Below, in pieces: positions 26,729 through 35,166 of a stretch of 64,000 bases of DNA (positions are counted from its first letter, which is position 1; every line of letters starts with the position of its first letter). Origin of the DNA: Brumimicrobium ulvae (GTDB taxonomy: Bacteria > Bacteroidota > Bacteroidia > Flavobacteriales_D > Crocinitomicaceae); contig NZ_CANNGT010000003.1 in assembly GCF_947504225.1 (NCBI RefSeq), positions 182,288 through 246,287 of the forward strand, given 5' to 3'. Both the position numbers and the translations under genes were made by a program. Under the pieces are notes generated by a model. It worked only from the letters and a program-made list of their open reading frames with translations, made no database searches and was not told the DNA's origin.

Positions 26729-27438
26729 TACTGCTCTAGTTTTTCGTTAATAATTTGTGAAGTTTCAACTGTACTCACAGTACTCGTTTTCTCTTCTTTC
26801 TTTTTTCCGTATTCTACCCCCATAAAGCTCATGAAAGCGATTCCCATTAATCCAGTAACAATAAAGGTGATACCTAATCCTCTTAAAGCTGGTGGAACTT
26901 TTGAATAGCGTATTTTCTCACGAATAGCGGCCAAAGAAACAATTGCAATGAACCAACCAATTCCAGAACCCAAAGCGAATGCTGAAGCATCAAGGATTGT
27001 TGAATACTGACGGTCTTGCATAAACAACGCTCCCCCTAAGATTGAACAGTTTACTGCGATCAGTGGAAGGAAGATTCCCAACGCTCCATATAAAGCAGGT
27101 GCAAACTTCTCTACTAACATCTCAACTAACTGCACAATAGAAGCTACTACTGCAATAAACATAATGAAAGAAAGGAATCCTAAATCAATGGTTTTTGATC
27201 CACTTACTCCGTATTCTGGGTTTAACCAAACCAAAGCACCTTCCTTCAACACATAGTTCTCTAATAAATAGTTCATCGGTACAGTAACCACCAATACGAA
27301 CACTACTGCTAATCCAAGACCTACTCCTGTTTTCACTGTTTTAGAAACAGCCAAATAAGAACACATTCCCAAGAAATAGGCGAAAATCATATTTTCGGTA
27401 AAAATCGCCTTTACGAATATATCTAATGTACTTTCCAT
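26728..27438 (-). CDS. nqrE: Na+-translocating NADH:quinone reductase subunit E
   Basis: Inner-membrane subunit with six helices, paired with NqrD around a 2Fe-2S cluster in known structures. Cysteines in the hydrophobic core are visible ('FLGMCSYLAVSKTVKTGVG' and 'AVNCSILGGALF'), where the cluster ligands are expected. 236 residues; after about 205 there is an extra charged tail ('KKKEEKTSTVSTVETS') longer than in many homologues. It lies 21 bp after nqrD and touches nqrF. Confidence 0.95.
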   Translation of the reverse strand: MESTLDIFVKAIFTENMIFAYFLGMCSYLAVSKTVKTGVGLGLAVVFVLVVTVPMNYLLENYVLKEGALVWLNPEYGVSGSKTIDLGFLSFIMFIAVVASIVQLVEMLVEKFAPALYGALGIFLPLIAVNCSILGGALFMQDRQYSTILDASAFALGSGIGWFIAIVSLAAIREKIRYSKVPPALRGLGITFIVTGLMGIAFMSFMGVEYGKKKEEKTSTVSTVETSQIINEKLEQ

Positions 27439-27459
27439 AATTATAATCTTATCTTCTTA

Positions 27460-28149
27460 TTAATTTTCTTCAACGAGTTCTTTATTCATAGAACGCTGAA
27501 CCCAGATAATGATACCTACAACGATCAGTGCCATTGGAGGAAGAATCATCATGTTGTTGTTCATATAACCGATTGCGTACAGCCCTGATTCTTCACCCGG
27601 AAGGTTATTTCCAAAAATGGAAGCTCCCCAGATTTTTCCAGAACCTAGTACTTCACGTACCAAAGCAACAAGCACTAGAATCCAAGCGTATCCAATAGCA
27701 TTTCCTACAGCATCTAAAATAGATGGCCAAGGTTTATTTGCCATTGCGAAGGCTTCAAAACGTCCCATAATAATACAGTTCGTAATGATCAACCCAACGA
27801 AAACCGACAGTTTCTCAGAAACATCGGGAACGAAAGCTTGGAGTGACTCGTTTACAATAATTACTAATGAAGCAACAATTACCAACTGTACGATAATACG
27901 TACACGTGAAGGGATTAGGTTTCTAAGTAAAGAAACCACAAGGTTTCCAAAAACCATAACGAATATTACAGAAATAGACATCCAGAACGCTTGTTCTACC
28001 TGTACTGTAATCGCTAATGCAGAACAAATTCCTAATACCTGAATGGTAATTGGGTTATTGTCTGATAATGGATCAGTAATTAATCGCCTATTCTTTTTAG
28101 AGAATAATGGTTCACTTGGCGCTTTAACTTTATCTTCAGTCTTACTCAT
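27460..28149 (-). CDS. nqrD: Na+-translocating NADH:quinone reductase subunit D
   Basis: Integral membrane subunit, partner of NqrE. The frame runs up to 28200, overlapping nqrC, but the ATG at 28149 ('MSKTEDKVKAPSEPLFSKKN') gives the expected N-terminus and a four-base gap after nqrC, so I use it (229 residues). 'ITIQVLGICSALAITVQ' and 'LIITNCIIMGRFEAFAM' match the two helix regions carrying the cluster cysteines. Confidence 0.95.
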   Translation of the reverse strand: MSKTEDKVKAPSEPLFSKKNRRLITDPLSDNNPITIQVLGICSALAITVQVEQAFWMSISVIFVMVFGNLVVSLLRNLIPSRVRIIVQLVIVASLVIIVNESLQAFVPDVSEKLSVFVGLIITNCIIMGRFEAFAMANKPWPSILDAVGNAIGYAWILVLVALVREVLGSGKIWGASIFGNNLPGEESGLYAIGYMNNNMMILPPMALIVVGIIIWVQRSMNKELVEEN

Positions 28150-28153
28150 AGCA

Positions 28154-28873
28154 CTATTTATTTTTACTGAAATATTTATAATACACTTCCATGGTCTCAT
28201 TCACCATACGCTCAACTCCTTTTGAGGTAATGGTACCTCCAGTGATTCCGTCTACCTTTTGCGTTTCAGAACCCGTTCCGTTTTGAACAACTGTAATTGG
28301 CGTAAAAGTACCATCGATCGCGATTTTCTCACCATTGTAACGGTTTTCAAAGAAGCTTTGAGAAATCTCAGCCCCTAAACCTGGAGTTTCACCTTTGTGG
28401 TCAAATGAAGTACCAACGATTGTTTCATAGTCATCAGCCAAAGCTACGAATCCCCAAATTGGTCCCCATAACCCTTTTCCAACTACTGGTAAAACAAAAA
28501 GCTTTTCTCCATCTTTTTCAGCTTCGAAAATTGGATAAAGTCGATCTGCAACCTTAATCGTTTTGTCTCTGAATTGTTTTTGTACATCTAAATTGAAGGC
28601 TTGCTTTTCTTCTGGCAGATTTTCTTGTAAAACCCCAGTATGAGAAATCACATAGCTGTCTTTAATGTACTGGTCGTATTTTTCACTTCCGTCTTTACGT
28701 GTTGATTCAACACCTAAGGCTGAAAGGATATTCATTTTTTTCTTTACCGCTACATTCGCGTCTTTTCTATCTTTTAACCCTAATGATAAGGAAGAAAGAA
28801 TCACTCCAACAACTATAACCAATATAATTGAGAAGGCAAATGTATAACCGTTTCCGTCTTTATTAACTTGCAT
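28154..28873 (-). CDS. nqrC: Na+-translocating NADH:quinone reductase subunit C
   Basis: Subunit with one N-terminal membrane helix (about 10-32) and a periplasmic FMN-binding domain. The flavin attachment motif reads 'DGITGGTITSKG' (208-219); by alignment the covalent FMN is expected on Thr214. 'TPGLGAEIS' (163-171) is another conserved family motif. The 239-residue length is normal. It lies two bases downstream of nqrB in the operon. Confidence 0.95.
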   Translation of the reverse strand: MQVNKDGNGYTFAFSIILVIVVGVILSSLSLGLKDRKDANVAVKKKMNILSALGVESTRKDGSEKYDQYIKDSYVISHTGVLQENLPEEKQAFNLDVQKQFRDKTIKVADRLYPIFEAEKDGEKLFVLPVVGKGLWGPIWGFVALADDYETIVGTSFDHKGETPGLGAEISQSFFENRYNGEKIAIDGTFTPITVVQNGTGSETQKVDGITGGTITSKGVERMVNETMEVYYKYFSKNK

Positions 28874-28875
28874 AT

Positions 28876-30153
28876 CTAAGCTGTTTTAAATCGTTTTTTA
28901 CGTCTTGAAATATTTGCTTGAACCACATAATGGTCAATCAATGGAGCCATGATATTCATGAACAGAATGGCCAACATTACTCCCTCAGGATAAGCTGGGT
29001 TCAATACACGAATCAAAACGGCAAGTCCACCTCCTAGGAAACCATACCACAATTTCCCGTATTGGGTTTGTGCTGCAGTTACAGGATCGGTAGCCATAAA
29101 CACAGCACCAAAGGCGAAACCACCAATAATTAAATGGTAATAAGCAGGCATATCCATATATGCGTTAGCGCCAATTAAGTTCATCAATAATCCAAATACA
29201 AATCCTCCTGCAAAGAAAGACAAGATAATTCTCCAAGAAGCTACACCAGTATACAACAACAATGCTGCTCCTAACATAATAGCAATAACAGAGGTTTCAC
29301 CAACAGACCCTGGGACCATACCAATAATAGCATGAAGAGGATCATATGCACCTTCAAATTTTTGTAATAACTCTGCACTTGTCGATGTAGCAGATAAAGC
29401 TTCTCCTGCCACTACTGGAGCGTCCCCAACAAAGGAAGCTACATCTCCTAATGCTGTAGCACCAGAGGCTCCATCAGGAAGTGTTCCACCGTTTTGGGCA
29501 ATTATATCTGAAGTACCAGACTTCCATACCTTATCTCCTGACATTGCTGTTGGATAAGCAAAGAATAAGAATGCACGAGCGGTAAGGGCAACGTTTACGA
29601 TGTTCATCCCTGTACCTCCGAACACCTCTTTACCAATCACTACGGCAAATGCAGTAGCAACACCAACCATCCACAATGGAACGTCAGCTGGCATGATTAA
29701 AGGAATTAACATTCCCGATACTAAGAATCCTTCATGAAGTCCGTGTCCACGCATAAATCCAAAGATGAATTCTATGGCCAAACCAACTCCGTAAGATACG
29801 ATGAGTATTGGCAATACTTGTAACACTCCATAGAGTAGTTTATCGCCAAATCCAGTCATATAGTCACTATATGCTCCGAATTGTTCTGGATTTAAATAAG
29901 ATTGTAATTCGTAATGCCAATGTCCTGTATTATAAATACCAAACAACAATGCTGGGATCATCGCTAAAACGACCATAAACATAGTACGTTTTAAATCCAC
30001 ACCATCACGAATATGAGCCCCTTTCTTAGTTACGTGTTTTGGCGTAAACAAGAAAGTTGAGAGAGATTCATACAGCGGGTACATTTTCTCCCACTTACCA
30101 CCCTTCTCAAACTTTGGGTCAAGATTTTGAATGACTTTTTTTAATGCTTTCAA
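28876..30153 (-). CDS. nqrB: Na+-translocating NADH:quinone reductase subunit B
   Basis: Main membrane subunit, about ten helices, carrying covalent FMN and riboflavin and thought to contain the Na+ path. The flavinylation motif 'DGASGATALG' puts FMN on Thr233. 'GHGLHEGFLVSGMLIPLIMP' (136-155) and 'FGGTGMNIVNVALTARAFLFF' (178 on) are strongly conserved segments. It is 425 residues long, with a roughly 35-residue periplasmic or loop insertion before the FMN site ('KVWKSGTSDIIAQNGGTLP'), as in other Bacteroidota. Confidence 0.96.
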   Translation of the reverse strand: MKALKKVIQNLDPKFEKGGKWEKMYPLYESLSTFLFTPKHVTKKGAHIRDGVDLKRTMFMVVLAMIPALLFGIYNTGHWHYELQSYLNPEQFGAYSDYMTGFGDKLLYGVLQVLPILIVSYGVGLAIEFIFGFMRGHGLHEGFLVSGMLIPLIMPADVPLWMVGVATAFAVVIGKEVFGGTGMNIVNVALTARAFLFFAYPTAMSGDKVWKSGTSDIIAQNGGTLPDGASGATALGDVASFVGDAPVVAGEALSATSTSAELLQKFEGAYDPLHAIIGMVPGSVGETSVIAIMLGAALLLYTGVASWRIILSFFAGGFVFGLLMNLIGANAYMDMPAYYHLIIGGFAFGAVFMATDPVTAAQTQYGKLWYGFLGGGLAVLIRVLNPAYPEGVMLAILFMNIMAPLIDHYVVQANISRRKKRFKTA

Positions 30154-30178
30154 TTTCCTAAATTTTATTATTTAACAC

Positions 30179-31540
30179 TTACATGCATTCTTCTTCGATA
30201 ACATCTAATCCTTCACGGATCTTTTCCTGAATTTCAATTTTAGATGTACATACATATTCACACAATGCGAAATCTTCAGGTGCAACTTCGTATATTCCTA
30301 ATTCTTCCATCGCATCAATATCATTTACAATGATGGCTTTGATCAATTGCATCGGTAAAATATCAAAAGGCAATACCTTTTCCATTTCTCCTGTAACAAC
30401 AAATCCACGCTCTTCACCATTTAAGTTCGTATCTAAACGGTACTTTTTATTTGGCGTCAACCATGTAGGGAACAAACGGTGGCTTGAAAACTTATCAAAA
30501 CCAGGCCCTAACCATCCCTTTGTTAAGAAGAATTTGTAATCATCTCCTTCTGGTAAAACAGTAACTTGGGCATCGTAAAACCCTAAGAAACCATCGCTTC
30601 CAACAGCTTCTCCCGTCAATGCGTTACCGCTAATCACACGTACATTATCTTGGACTAAATTACCTTCCACAAGTGGAGTTAATTGAGCTCCCATAATGGT
30701 CTTATAATATTTTCTATTGTTCGCCTCAGAGCCTGTCAAAGCAACATACTTTGAAGAATCAAATTTTCCTTCAGCGAAGAATTTACCGATGGTCACAACA
30801 TCTTGCGGATTCACAGTAAAGACAAACTCACCTTTGTCAATTGGATCAAAGTGGTGAATCTGAGTTCCCACATTTCCTGCAGGGTGCTTTCCTGAAATCC
30901 TATTGATTTGAACATTCTTTGCATTCACAAAAGCTTCGTCTGGAGCTCCTTTTGCATTCAATGTTAAATTCACTTTACCATCTGTCAACTTCGCAAGGGC
31001 ATTCAATCCGTGTTGAAAATACTGATCTTGTCCGTGGATGATAAAATCATAATCTGGCGCCAAAGGAGAACTGTCGAATGAAGAAATAAAAATTGCTTTT
31101 GGCGTTACCGCTGGATTCGCAATTTTATCTAAAGGACGTTGTTTTAAATATGGCCAAAGACCATTTGCTAACATTGTCTTCATCACTTCTTCTCTCGAAA
31201 TAGATGATGGATCTACAGGGTCTACCTGAACCACCTCGTCCACTTCAGAAACTTTGATTCGAACTTCTAAAATCCTTCTTTTCTCTCCCCTAACCACTTC
31301 AGAAAGTACACCTGTAACAGGAGAAACAAATTTTACGTCCTTATTGTATTTATCATAAAACACAACTTCACCACGTTTCACTTTCTCCCCCTCTTTGATG
31401 ATTACTTTCGGAACCAGTCCGTGAAAATCTGAAGGTTTTATTGCGACCATAGTTGGTGTTTCTAAATCCACCTTCACTTGGTCGGCTTCACCGATCAGCT
31501 TGATATCAAGCCCTTTTTTAAGTCTAACCGCCTTTGACAT
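30179..31540 (-). CDS. nqrA: Na+-translocating NADH:quinone reductase subunit A
   Basis: First gene of the nqrABCDEF operon; cytoplasmic subunit on the inner face of the complex. 453 residues, family-typical from the N-terminus ('KGLDIKLIGEADQ') through the biotinyl-lipoyl-like region ('IKEGEKVKRGEVVFYDKYNK') to 'HIFPTWL'-type motifs ('SSHRLFPTWLTPN'). It ends in an acidic tail with Cys near the end. A -7-like box for the operon lies at 31568-31575. The divergent neighbour is apaG. Confidence 0.95.
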   Translation of the reverse strand: MSKAVRLKKGLDIKLIGEADQVKVDLETPTMVAIKPSDFHGLVPKVIIKEGEKVKRGEVVFYDKYNKDVKFVSPVTGVLSEVVRGEKRRILEVRIKVSEVDEVVQVDPVDPSSISREEVMKTMLANGLWPYLKQRPLDKIANPAVTPKAIFISSFDSSPLAPDYDFIIHGQDQYFQHGLNALAKLTDGKVNLTLNAKGAPDEAFVNAKNVQINRISGKHPAGNVGTQIHHFDPIDKGEFVFTVNPQDVVTIGKFFAEGKFDSSKYVALTGSEANNRKYYKTIMGAQLTPLVEGNLVQDNVRVISGNALTGEAVGSDGFLGFYDAQVTVLPEGDDYKFFLTKGWLGPGFDKFSSHRLFPTWLTPNKKYRLDTNLNGEERGFVVTGEMEKVLPFDILPMQLIKAIIVNDIDAMEELGIYEVAPEDFALCEYVCTSKIEIQEKIREGLDVIEEECM

Positions 31541-31567
31541 GTTTATACAGACATTTTATTTAATGCA

Positions 31568-31575
31568 CAAAAATA
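31568..31575 (-). promoter_or_regulatory. -7 promoter element of the nqr operon
   Basis: On the minus strand this reads TATTTTTG, a consensus -7 box, 28 bp before the nqrA ATG. No TTG is present at the usual distance, so an activator may be needed. Confidence 0.5.
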
Positions 31576-31630
31576 TAAAATTGTTCGACTTTGAGCGGGC
31601 TTCTACTCTGTTTAGGTGTGACGATTATTA

Positions 31631-31649
31631 ATTTAGAACGATTCTAAAT
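31631..31649. promoter_or_regulatory. Palindrome resembling a Fur/PerR-type operator
   Basis: ATTTAGAA-CGA-TTCTAAAT is a perfect 8-bp inverted repeat with a three-base centre. Aligned as 7-1-7 (TTAGAAC-G-ATTCTAA) it departs at one base from a Fur/PerR-like box. It lies in the shared upstream region of nqrA and apaG, 91 bp from the nqrA start. Its use as an operator is an inference. Confidence 0.45.
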
Positions 31650-31767
31650 AAGTAGGCGCTTATTATTGAGCTAATTACACTTTTTTTCTTGGTACATAAG
31701 AAATCATTAACTATATTTATCGTTTGACTTATAAAATTTGTCATTTTTTTATTACTCAACGAATATT

Positions 31768-32166
31768 ATGAATGTTGCCATAACAAAAGGAATAAAAATT
31801 ACTGTTACAGCACTATTTCGTTCCGATTTAACTCAATTAGAAAAGGGATTATTCTTCTTTAATTACTCCATTATCATTGAAAATCTGAGCCACAATAGGG
31901 TTCAATTAATTTCAAGACACTGGAGAATTGTAGATTCCCTCGCTCCGACCCGAATCGTTGAAGGCGATGGTGTTATTGGTGAACAACCTATCTTAGAACC
32001 TGGCGAAACTCATCTATATACTTCGGGCTGCGACTTGTCTTCCGGTCTTGGATACATGGAAGGCTATTATAATTTCGTAACCATCAATGATAAAGGTGAA
32101 AAAACAAGCAACTTCAAAGTTAATGTGCCCAAGTTCACTTTGGAATATTCTGGTAAACTCAATTAA
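31768..32166 (+). CDS. apaG: ApaG family protein (DUF525)
   Basis: A 132-residue protein of the ApaG/DUF525 fold (immunoglobulin-like beta sandwich). Visible family motifs are 'YSIIIENLSHNRVQLISRHW' and 'GVIGEQPILEPGETHLYTSG', then 'MEGYYNFV'. The ATG at 31768 ('MNVAITKGIKITVTA') is preferred to the TTG at 31738, which adds ten residues that do not resemble the family. Older names link it to Co2+/Mg2+ efflux, but the biochemical role is not established; a mammalian relative is the FBXO3 domain. It stands alone, divergent from nqrA. Confidence 0.9.
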   Translation: MNVAITKGIKITVTALFRSDLTQLEKGLFFFNYSIIIENLSHNRVQLISRHWRIVDSLAPTRIVEGDGVIGEQPILEPGETHLYTSGCDLSSGLGYMEGYYNFVTINDKGEKTSNFKVNVPKFTLEYSGKLN

Positions 32167-32480
32167 TCATTCTTTAATTTTGAATTGAGGAAAATCTCAA
32201 TGCAGACTTCGGTGAAACCTTATTGAATTTACTTTTTCCAAAAACATTCTGAATTGACCAGAAGAATAGATCGAATCCACTTCACTTATTCTCCTTTGAT
32301 GAAAGTAGATTAAAGGACATATTAAAAATGCTTTATTGACTTAATTGATCTGCAACAACTTGTTTAGCACTTCCTTTTTTTTACCTTACTACCTATTCAA
32401 CTCAAAGCGGTAAAACATAAATCCAATTTAAAATGTTGGCAGGACTGTAGATTCATTAATTTTGCAACTTTAAATAGTAT
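32167..32480. other. Intergenic stretch of about 314 bp
   Basis: No gene is visible. The right end holds the MFS transporter promoter (32436-32464). The rest is AT-rich, with several stop codons in every frame and no strong hairpin. Confidence 0.5.
32436..32464 (+). promoter_or_regulatory. Promoter of the MFS transporter
   Basis: TTG at 32436-32438, an 18-base spacer and a perfect -7 box TAATTTTG at 32457-32464. The start codon is 17 bp further on. Confidence 0.75.
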
Positions 32481-33650
32481 ATGAGCTACAGCAAAAACTT
32501 TTGGGCACTGACATTGGGGATGTTTTTATTCATGACCTCATTTAACTTAATTATTCCTGAATTGAATGGATTCATCACCACATTAGGTGGTGAAAGCTAC
32601 AAAGGACTTATTATTGGACTCTTCACTGTTACAGCAGCACTTTCTCGTCCTTTTTCTGGAAAAATGGCCGATCTGGTAGGTAGGAAAAGTACAATGTATG
32701 TAGGGACAATCGTCAGCATTATTATGACTTTATTATATCCTTTCAGTGGAACTATTCTTTTCTTTTTAACACTTCGTTTCTTTCATGGATTCTCAACAGG
32801 CTTTCTCCCAACAGGAGCTACAGCGTTGGTGACAGACATTCTTCCTGAAAACAAAAGAGGTCAAGGCATGGGCGTTTTCGGAACCGGAATAGCATTGGGG
32901 CTTGGTGTTGGACAAGGATTAGGAACTCCAATTGCGAATGCACTTACATTGAATGGACTTTTTATCGTTTCGAGTTTAACTGCACTTTTATCTTTGCTGT
33001 TCATATTCTCAGTTAAAGAAACCTTACCTCATCCACAACCATTTACATTGCGCATATTTAAAGTGAAAATTGAAGATGTTTTCGAAAAAAATGTTCTCCC
33101 AGCCGCGATGGTCATGTTTTTAACTACGGTATGCACAGGTTTGGTTCTTGTACTTACTCCCGACATGTCTGTCTACCTTAACATTGAAAACAAAGGTTGG
33201 TATTATGTATTTTATGTCGTATCCACAATCGCCGTAAGACTATTTGCCGGAACGCTCTCAGACAGAATAGGAAGAAGGCAAACATTAATTCTGGGTATTT
33301 CTTTTTTAATTGTAGCAATGCTCATGACCGGAAATGCGAAAACTGAATTTTGGTACACAGCAGCTTCCTTCATCTTTGGGATTGCCACTGGAATAAGCTC
33401 TCCTACCTTATTTGCTTGGATGGCTGATTTATCTCCCAGTCACAGAAGAGGTGTTGGCTCGGGAACATTATTCATCGCATTAGAATTGGGAATTCTATTT
33501 GGAAGCATTGGCACAATGGCTGTTTATAGCAATACTTTAGAATCTTTAAGAAATGCTTTTAACGGGGGCGCAATTGTTGCTGGTTTGGCACTTATCTATA
33601 TAATCATCCACCTCTTATTTAGCAAAACCAATAAATACTACAAGAAGTAA
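32481..33650 (+). CDS. Major facilitator superfamily transporter
   Basis: A 389-residue, 12-helix transporter. The MFS signature 'GKMADLVGRKSTMYVG' lies in the loop between helices 2 and 3, and 'GTLSDRIGRRQTLILG' repeats it in the second half, as expected of the duplicated fold. The start is the ATG at 32481, just after a good promoter. The substrate is not predictable; drug efflux or sugar/metabolite export are typical of the branch. Confidence 0.87.
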   Translation: MSYSKNFWALTLGMFLFMTSFNLIIPELNGFITTLGGESYKGLIIGLFTVTAALSRPFSGKMADLVGRKSTMYVGTIVSIIMTLLYPFSGTILFFLTLRFFHGFSTGFLPTGATALVTDILPENKRGQGMGVFGTGIALGLGVGQGLGTPIANALTLNGLFIVSSLTALLSLLFIFSVKETLPHPQPFTLRIFKVKIEDVFEKNVLPAAMVMFLTTVCTGLVLVLTPDMSVYLNIENKGWYYVFYVVSTIAVRLFAGTLSDRIGRRQTLILGISFLIVAMLMTGNAKTEFWYTAASFIFGIATGISSPTLFAWMADLSPSHRRGVGSGTLFIALELGILFGSIGTMAVYSNTLESLRNAFNGGAIVAGLALIYIIIHLLFSKTNKYYKK

Positions 33651-33930
33651 TTACCGGGTTAAAAAAAAACCATACAGCTGGTTCAAGTACACTTTAGACC
33701 ATTAATTAATCTCTGACAAAAAATAAGCCCAACAAAGCTATTGAGAAACTTAGCACAGCCTTCTTGTGGTTTTGGCTGGTTAGATTTGAAAAATGTTTAC
33801 ATTTTTAGGTGATGTAGTAAAGATTCAGCCAACCACGAAATGGGATTCAACATTATGACAAACTCAATGCATCGGAGACTCACCCACATTTCTCGCGGTA
33901 GTCCGGTTTTTGGTCAAAAAGCTACTTCTA

Positions 33931-34263
33931 ATGAAGAATAATAAAAGATTTATAATATTAATCTTGATTTTTATCACTATTGGTACAACGATAGGTGTGT
34001 TTTATGAAAACAAGAAGAAAAAACTTCTTTCTACCAATACAGAGGTAACCCATGGTTATCTTACAAAACGAATTAATGTTGCTCGCTCTTGTAATGAAAG
34101 CTATTACTATTATTATATAAAAAATAATAAGTTTGAAATTTGGGAATGTGGCCTAAAACCATTTCTAGAAATTGGAGACACCGTATTAATTAAGTATTCA
34201 TTAGAAGACCCTTCCGTAGCAAAAGTGATTGATTTTAAATTTATGAAAAAGTTTAAAATATAA
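33931..34263 (+). CDS. Hypothetical single-helix protein
   Basis: A 110-residue protein with one N-terminal hydrophobic helix (about 7-25) and a soluble C-terminal part ending 'DTVLIKYSLEDPSVAKVIDF'. That pattern resembles the beta-strand module of DUF3592-like bacterial proteins, but I cannot name a family. The ATG at 33931 is preferred to an upstream TTG (33910). It is the only gene in about 1 kb of otherwise non-coding DNA. Confidence 0.6.
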   Translation: MKNNKRFIILILIFITIGTTIGVFYENKKKKLLSTNTEVTHGYLTKRINVARSCNESYYYYYIKNNKFEIWECGLKPFLEIGDTVLIKYSLEDPSVAKVIDFKFMKKFKI

Positions 34264-34297
34264 ATTTTAAAGATGGAAGACGGCTCCACCACCTCTA

Positions 34298-34351
34298 TGC
34301 TCTTGCTGAATACTCAATACTGTCTTGCTCTTGCTCAATACTCAATACTGT
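34298..34351. repeat. Imperfect tandem repeat, period 28, two copies
   Basis: Two 26-base copies beginning TGCTCTTGCT and ending CAATACTGT (34298-34323 and 34326-34351) differ at one base and are two bases apart. Confidence 0.8.
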
Positions 34352-34543
34352 TTTCTCGGGTCAGTCTCAAAAGTTGGGGAGGGATTCATTCCTCACTTAT
34401 TGAACAAGCGAATGATGGTTTTAACCACTTTTATGCTTAAAGCGTTGAATAATCCTAATTCAAATTGCCAAGTATTTGTGCTCAATCCCCAACTATTCGT
34501 CTTGATTAAAAAAGCCTACAAAAACTCGTATCTACATACAGAA

Positions 34544-34568
34544 AAAGACGACTAAGATAGTCGTCTTT
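34544..34568. terminator. Perfect 11-bp hairpin, possible terminator
   Basis: AAAGACGACTA/TAGTCGTCTTT with a three-base loop. The T run is short, so termination strength is uncertain. It sits between a plus-strand and a minus-strand gene. Confidence 0.5.
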
Positions 34569-34649
34569 AAATACCGTTTGGACCTATAGTGATGTGACCT
34601 TTTATTTTATTGGTCTTATTTCTTAGAAAGAATCATCGACCTGAGGAAT

Positions 34650-34955
34650 CTATTCAAATTCTTCATCAATATTCTCTTCGTACTCTTCTTTGATTTCTTC
34701 TTTCAAGAATCCTTCATCATCATAATCATCATCATCTTCGATAATTTCTTGTGCTTGACTAATGGTCATTCTAATTAAATAATAGTAATCCTCCGTTTCA
34801 AAAGGTAGGGCACTTACTGTGTTTCCATCTTTATTTTTGAACTTGACTAAGTGGTCTTCAAAGCCTTCCGGATAATTTAATTTAATTAACTGCTTTACGC
34901 GCTTATCAAGTTTCACGTAATCTTTAACAACTCTAGGCTTACTACTCATCTTCAT
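34650..34955 (-). CDS. Hypothetical acidic protein
   Basis: A 101-residue protein with a basic N-terminal third ('KPRVVKDYVKLDKRVKQLIKL') and a strongly acidic C-terminus (Asp/Glu run from about 74). I recall similar short, acidic proteins being common in Flavobacteriales, but no function. The second Met (34949) is an alternative start. It has no signal peptide or membrane helix, so it is cytoplasmic. Confidence 0.7.
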   Translation of the reverse strand: MKMSSKPRVVKDYVKLDKRVKQLIKLNYPEGFEDHLVKFKNKDGNTVSALPFETEDYYYLIRMTISQAQEIIEDDDDYDDEGFLKEEIKEEYEENIDEEFE

Positions 34956-35146
34956 TAATTGTATATTTATATTGTCACGGGATAAAAGTATTAAATTCCT
35001 ACATTCACCAAACTTTTGTCCATAGTTTTTACAAAAAATTATTCTTTCTATTAAAATCGTAGAATGAACTTCTGTATAAATTTAAATGATAAAGAATTAA
35101 AAAACCAAGAATCCTGCATAAAATCGTGGGCAATTAAGAAGAATAT

Positions 35147-35154
35147 GTATTTTT
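35147..35154 (+). promoter_or_regulatory. -7 promoter element of gpsA
   Basis: TATTTTTG, 12 bp before the gpsA ATG. No -33 TTG is evident. Confidence 0.45.
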
Positions 35155-35166
35155 GTCTGACAAACT

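Larger units (their letters stand above)
34264..34649. other. Non-coding stretch with direct and inverted repeats
   Basis: About 386 bp without a convincing gene. It holds a tandem repeat (34298-34351), a long-distance inverted repeat (AGTTGGGGA at 34372-34380 against TCCCCAACT at 34486-34494, with GGATT/AATCC nested inside) and a perfect hairpin at 34544-34568. A 76-codon open frame (34325-34555) crosses these repeats and is not believable. Confidence 0.55.

Noticed and set aside
33651-33930. Weak inverted repeat (GTGGTTTTGGCTGGTT with CAGCCAACCAC) and a TTTTTG-GT-CAAAAA hairpin
   Set aside because: The arms need a bulge and the second hairpin is too short and AT-rich to support a claim.
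34325-34555. A 76-codon open frame on the plus strand
   Set aside because: It crosses a tandem repeat and a perfect hairpin, starts at a non-ATG codon and shows no protein-like pattern.
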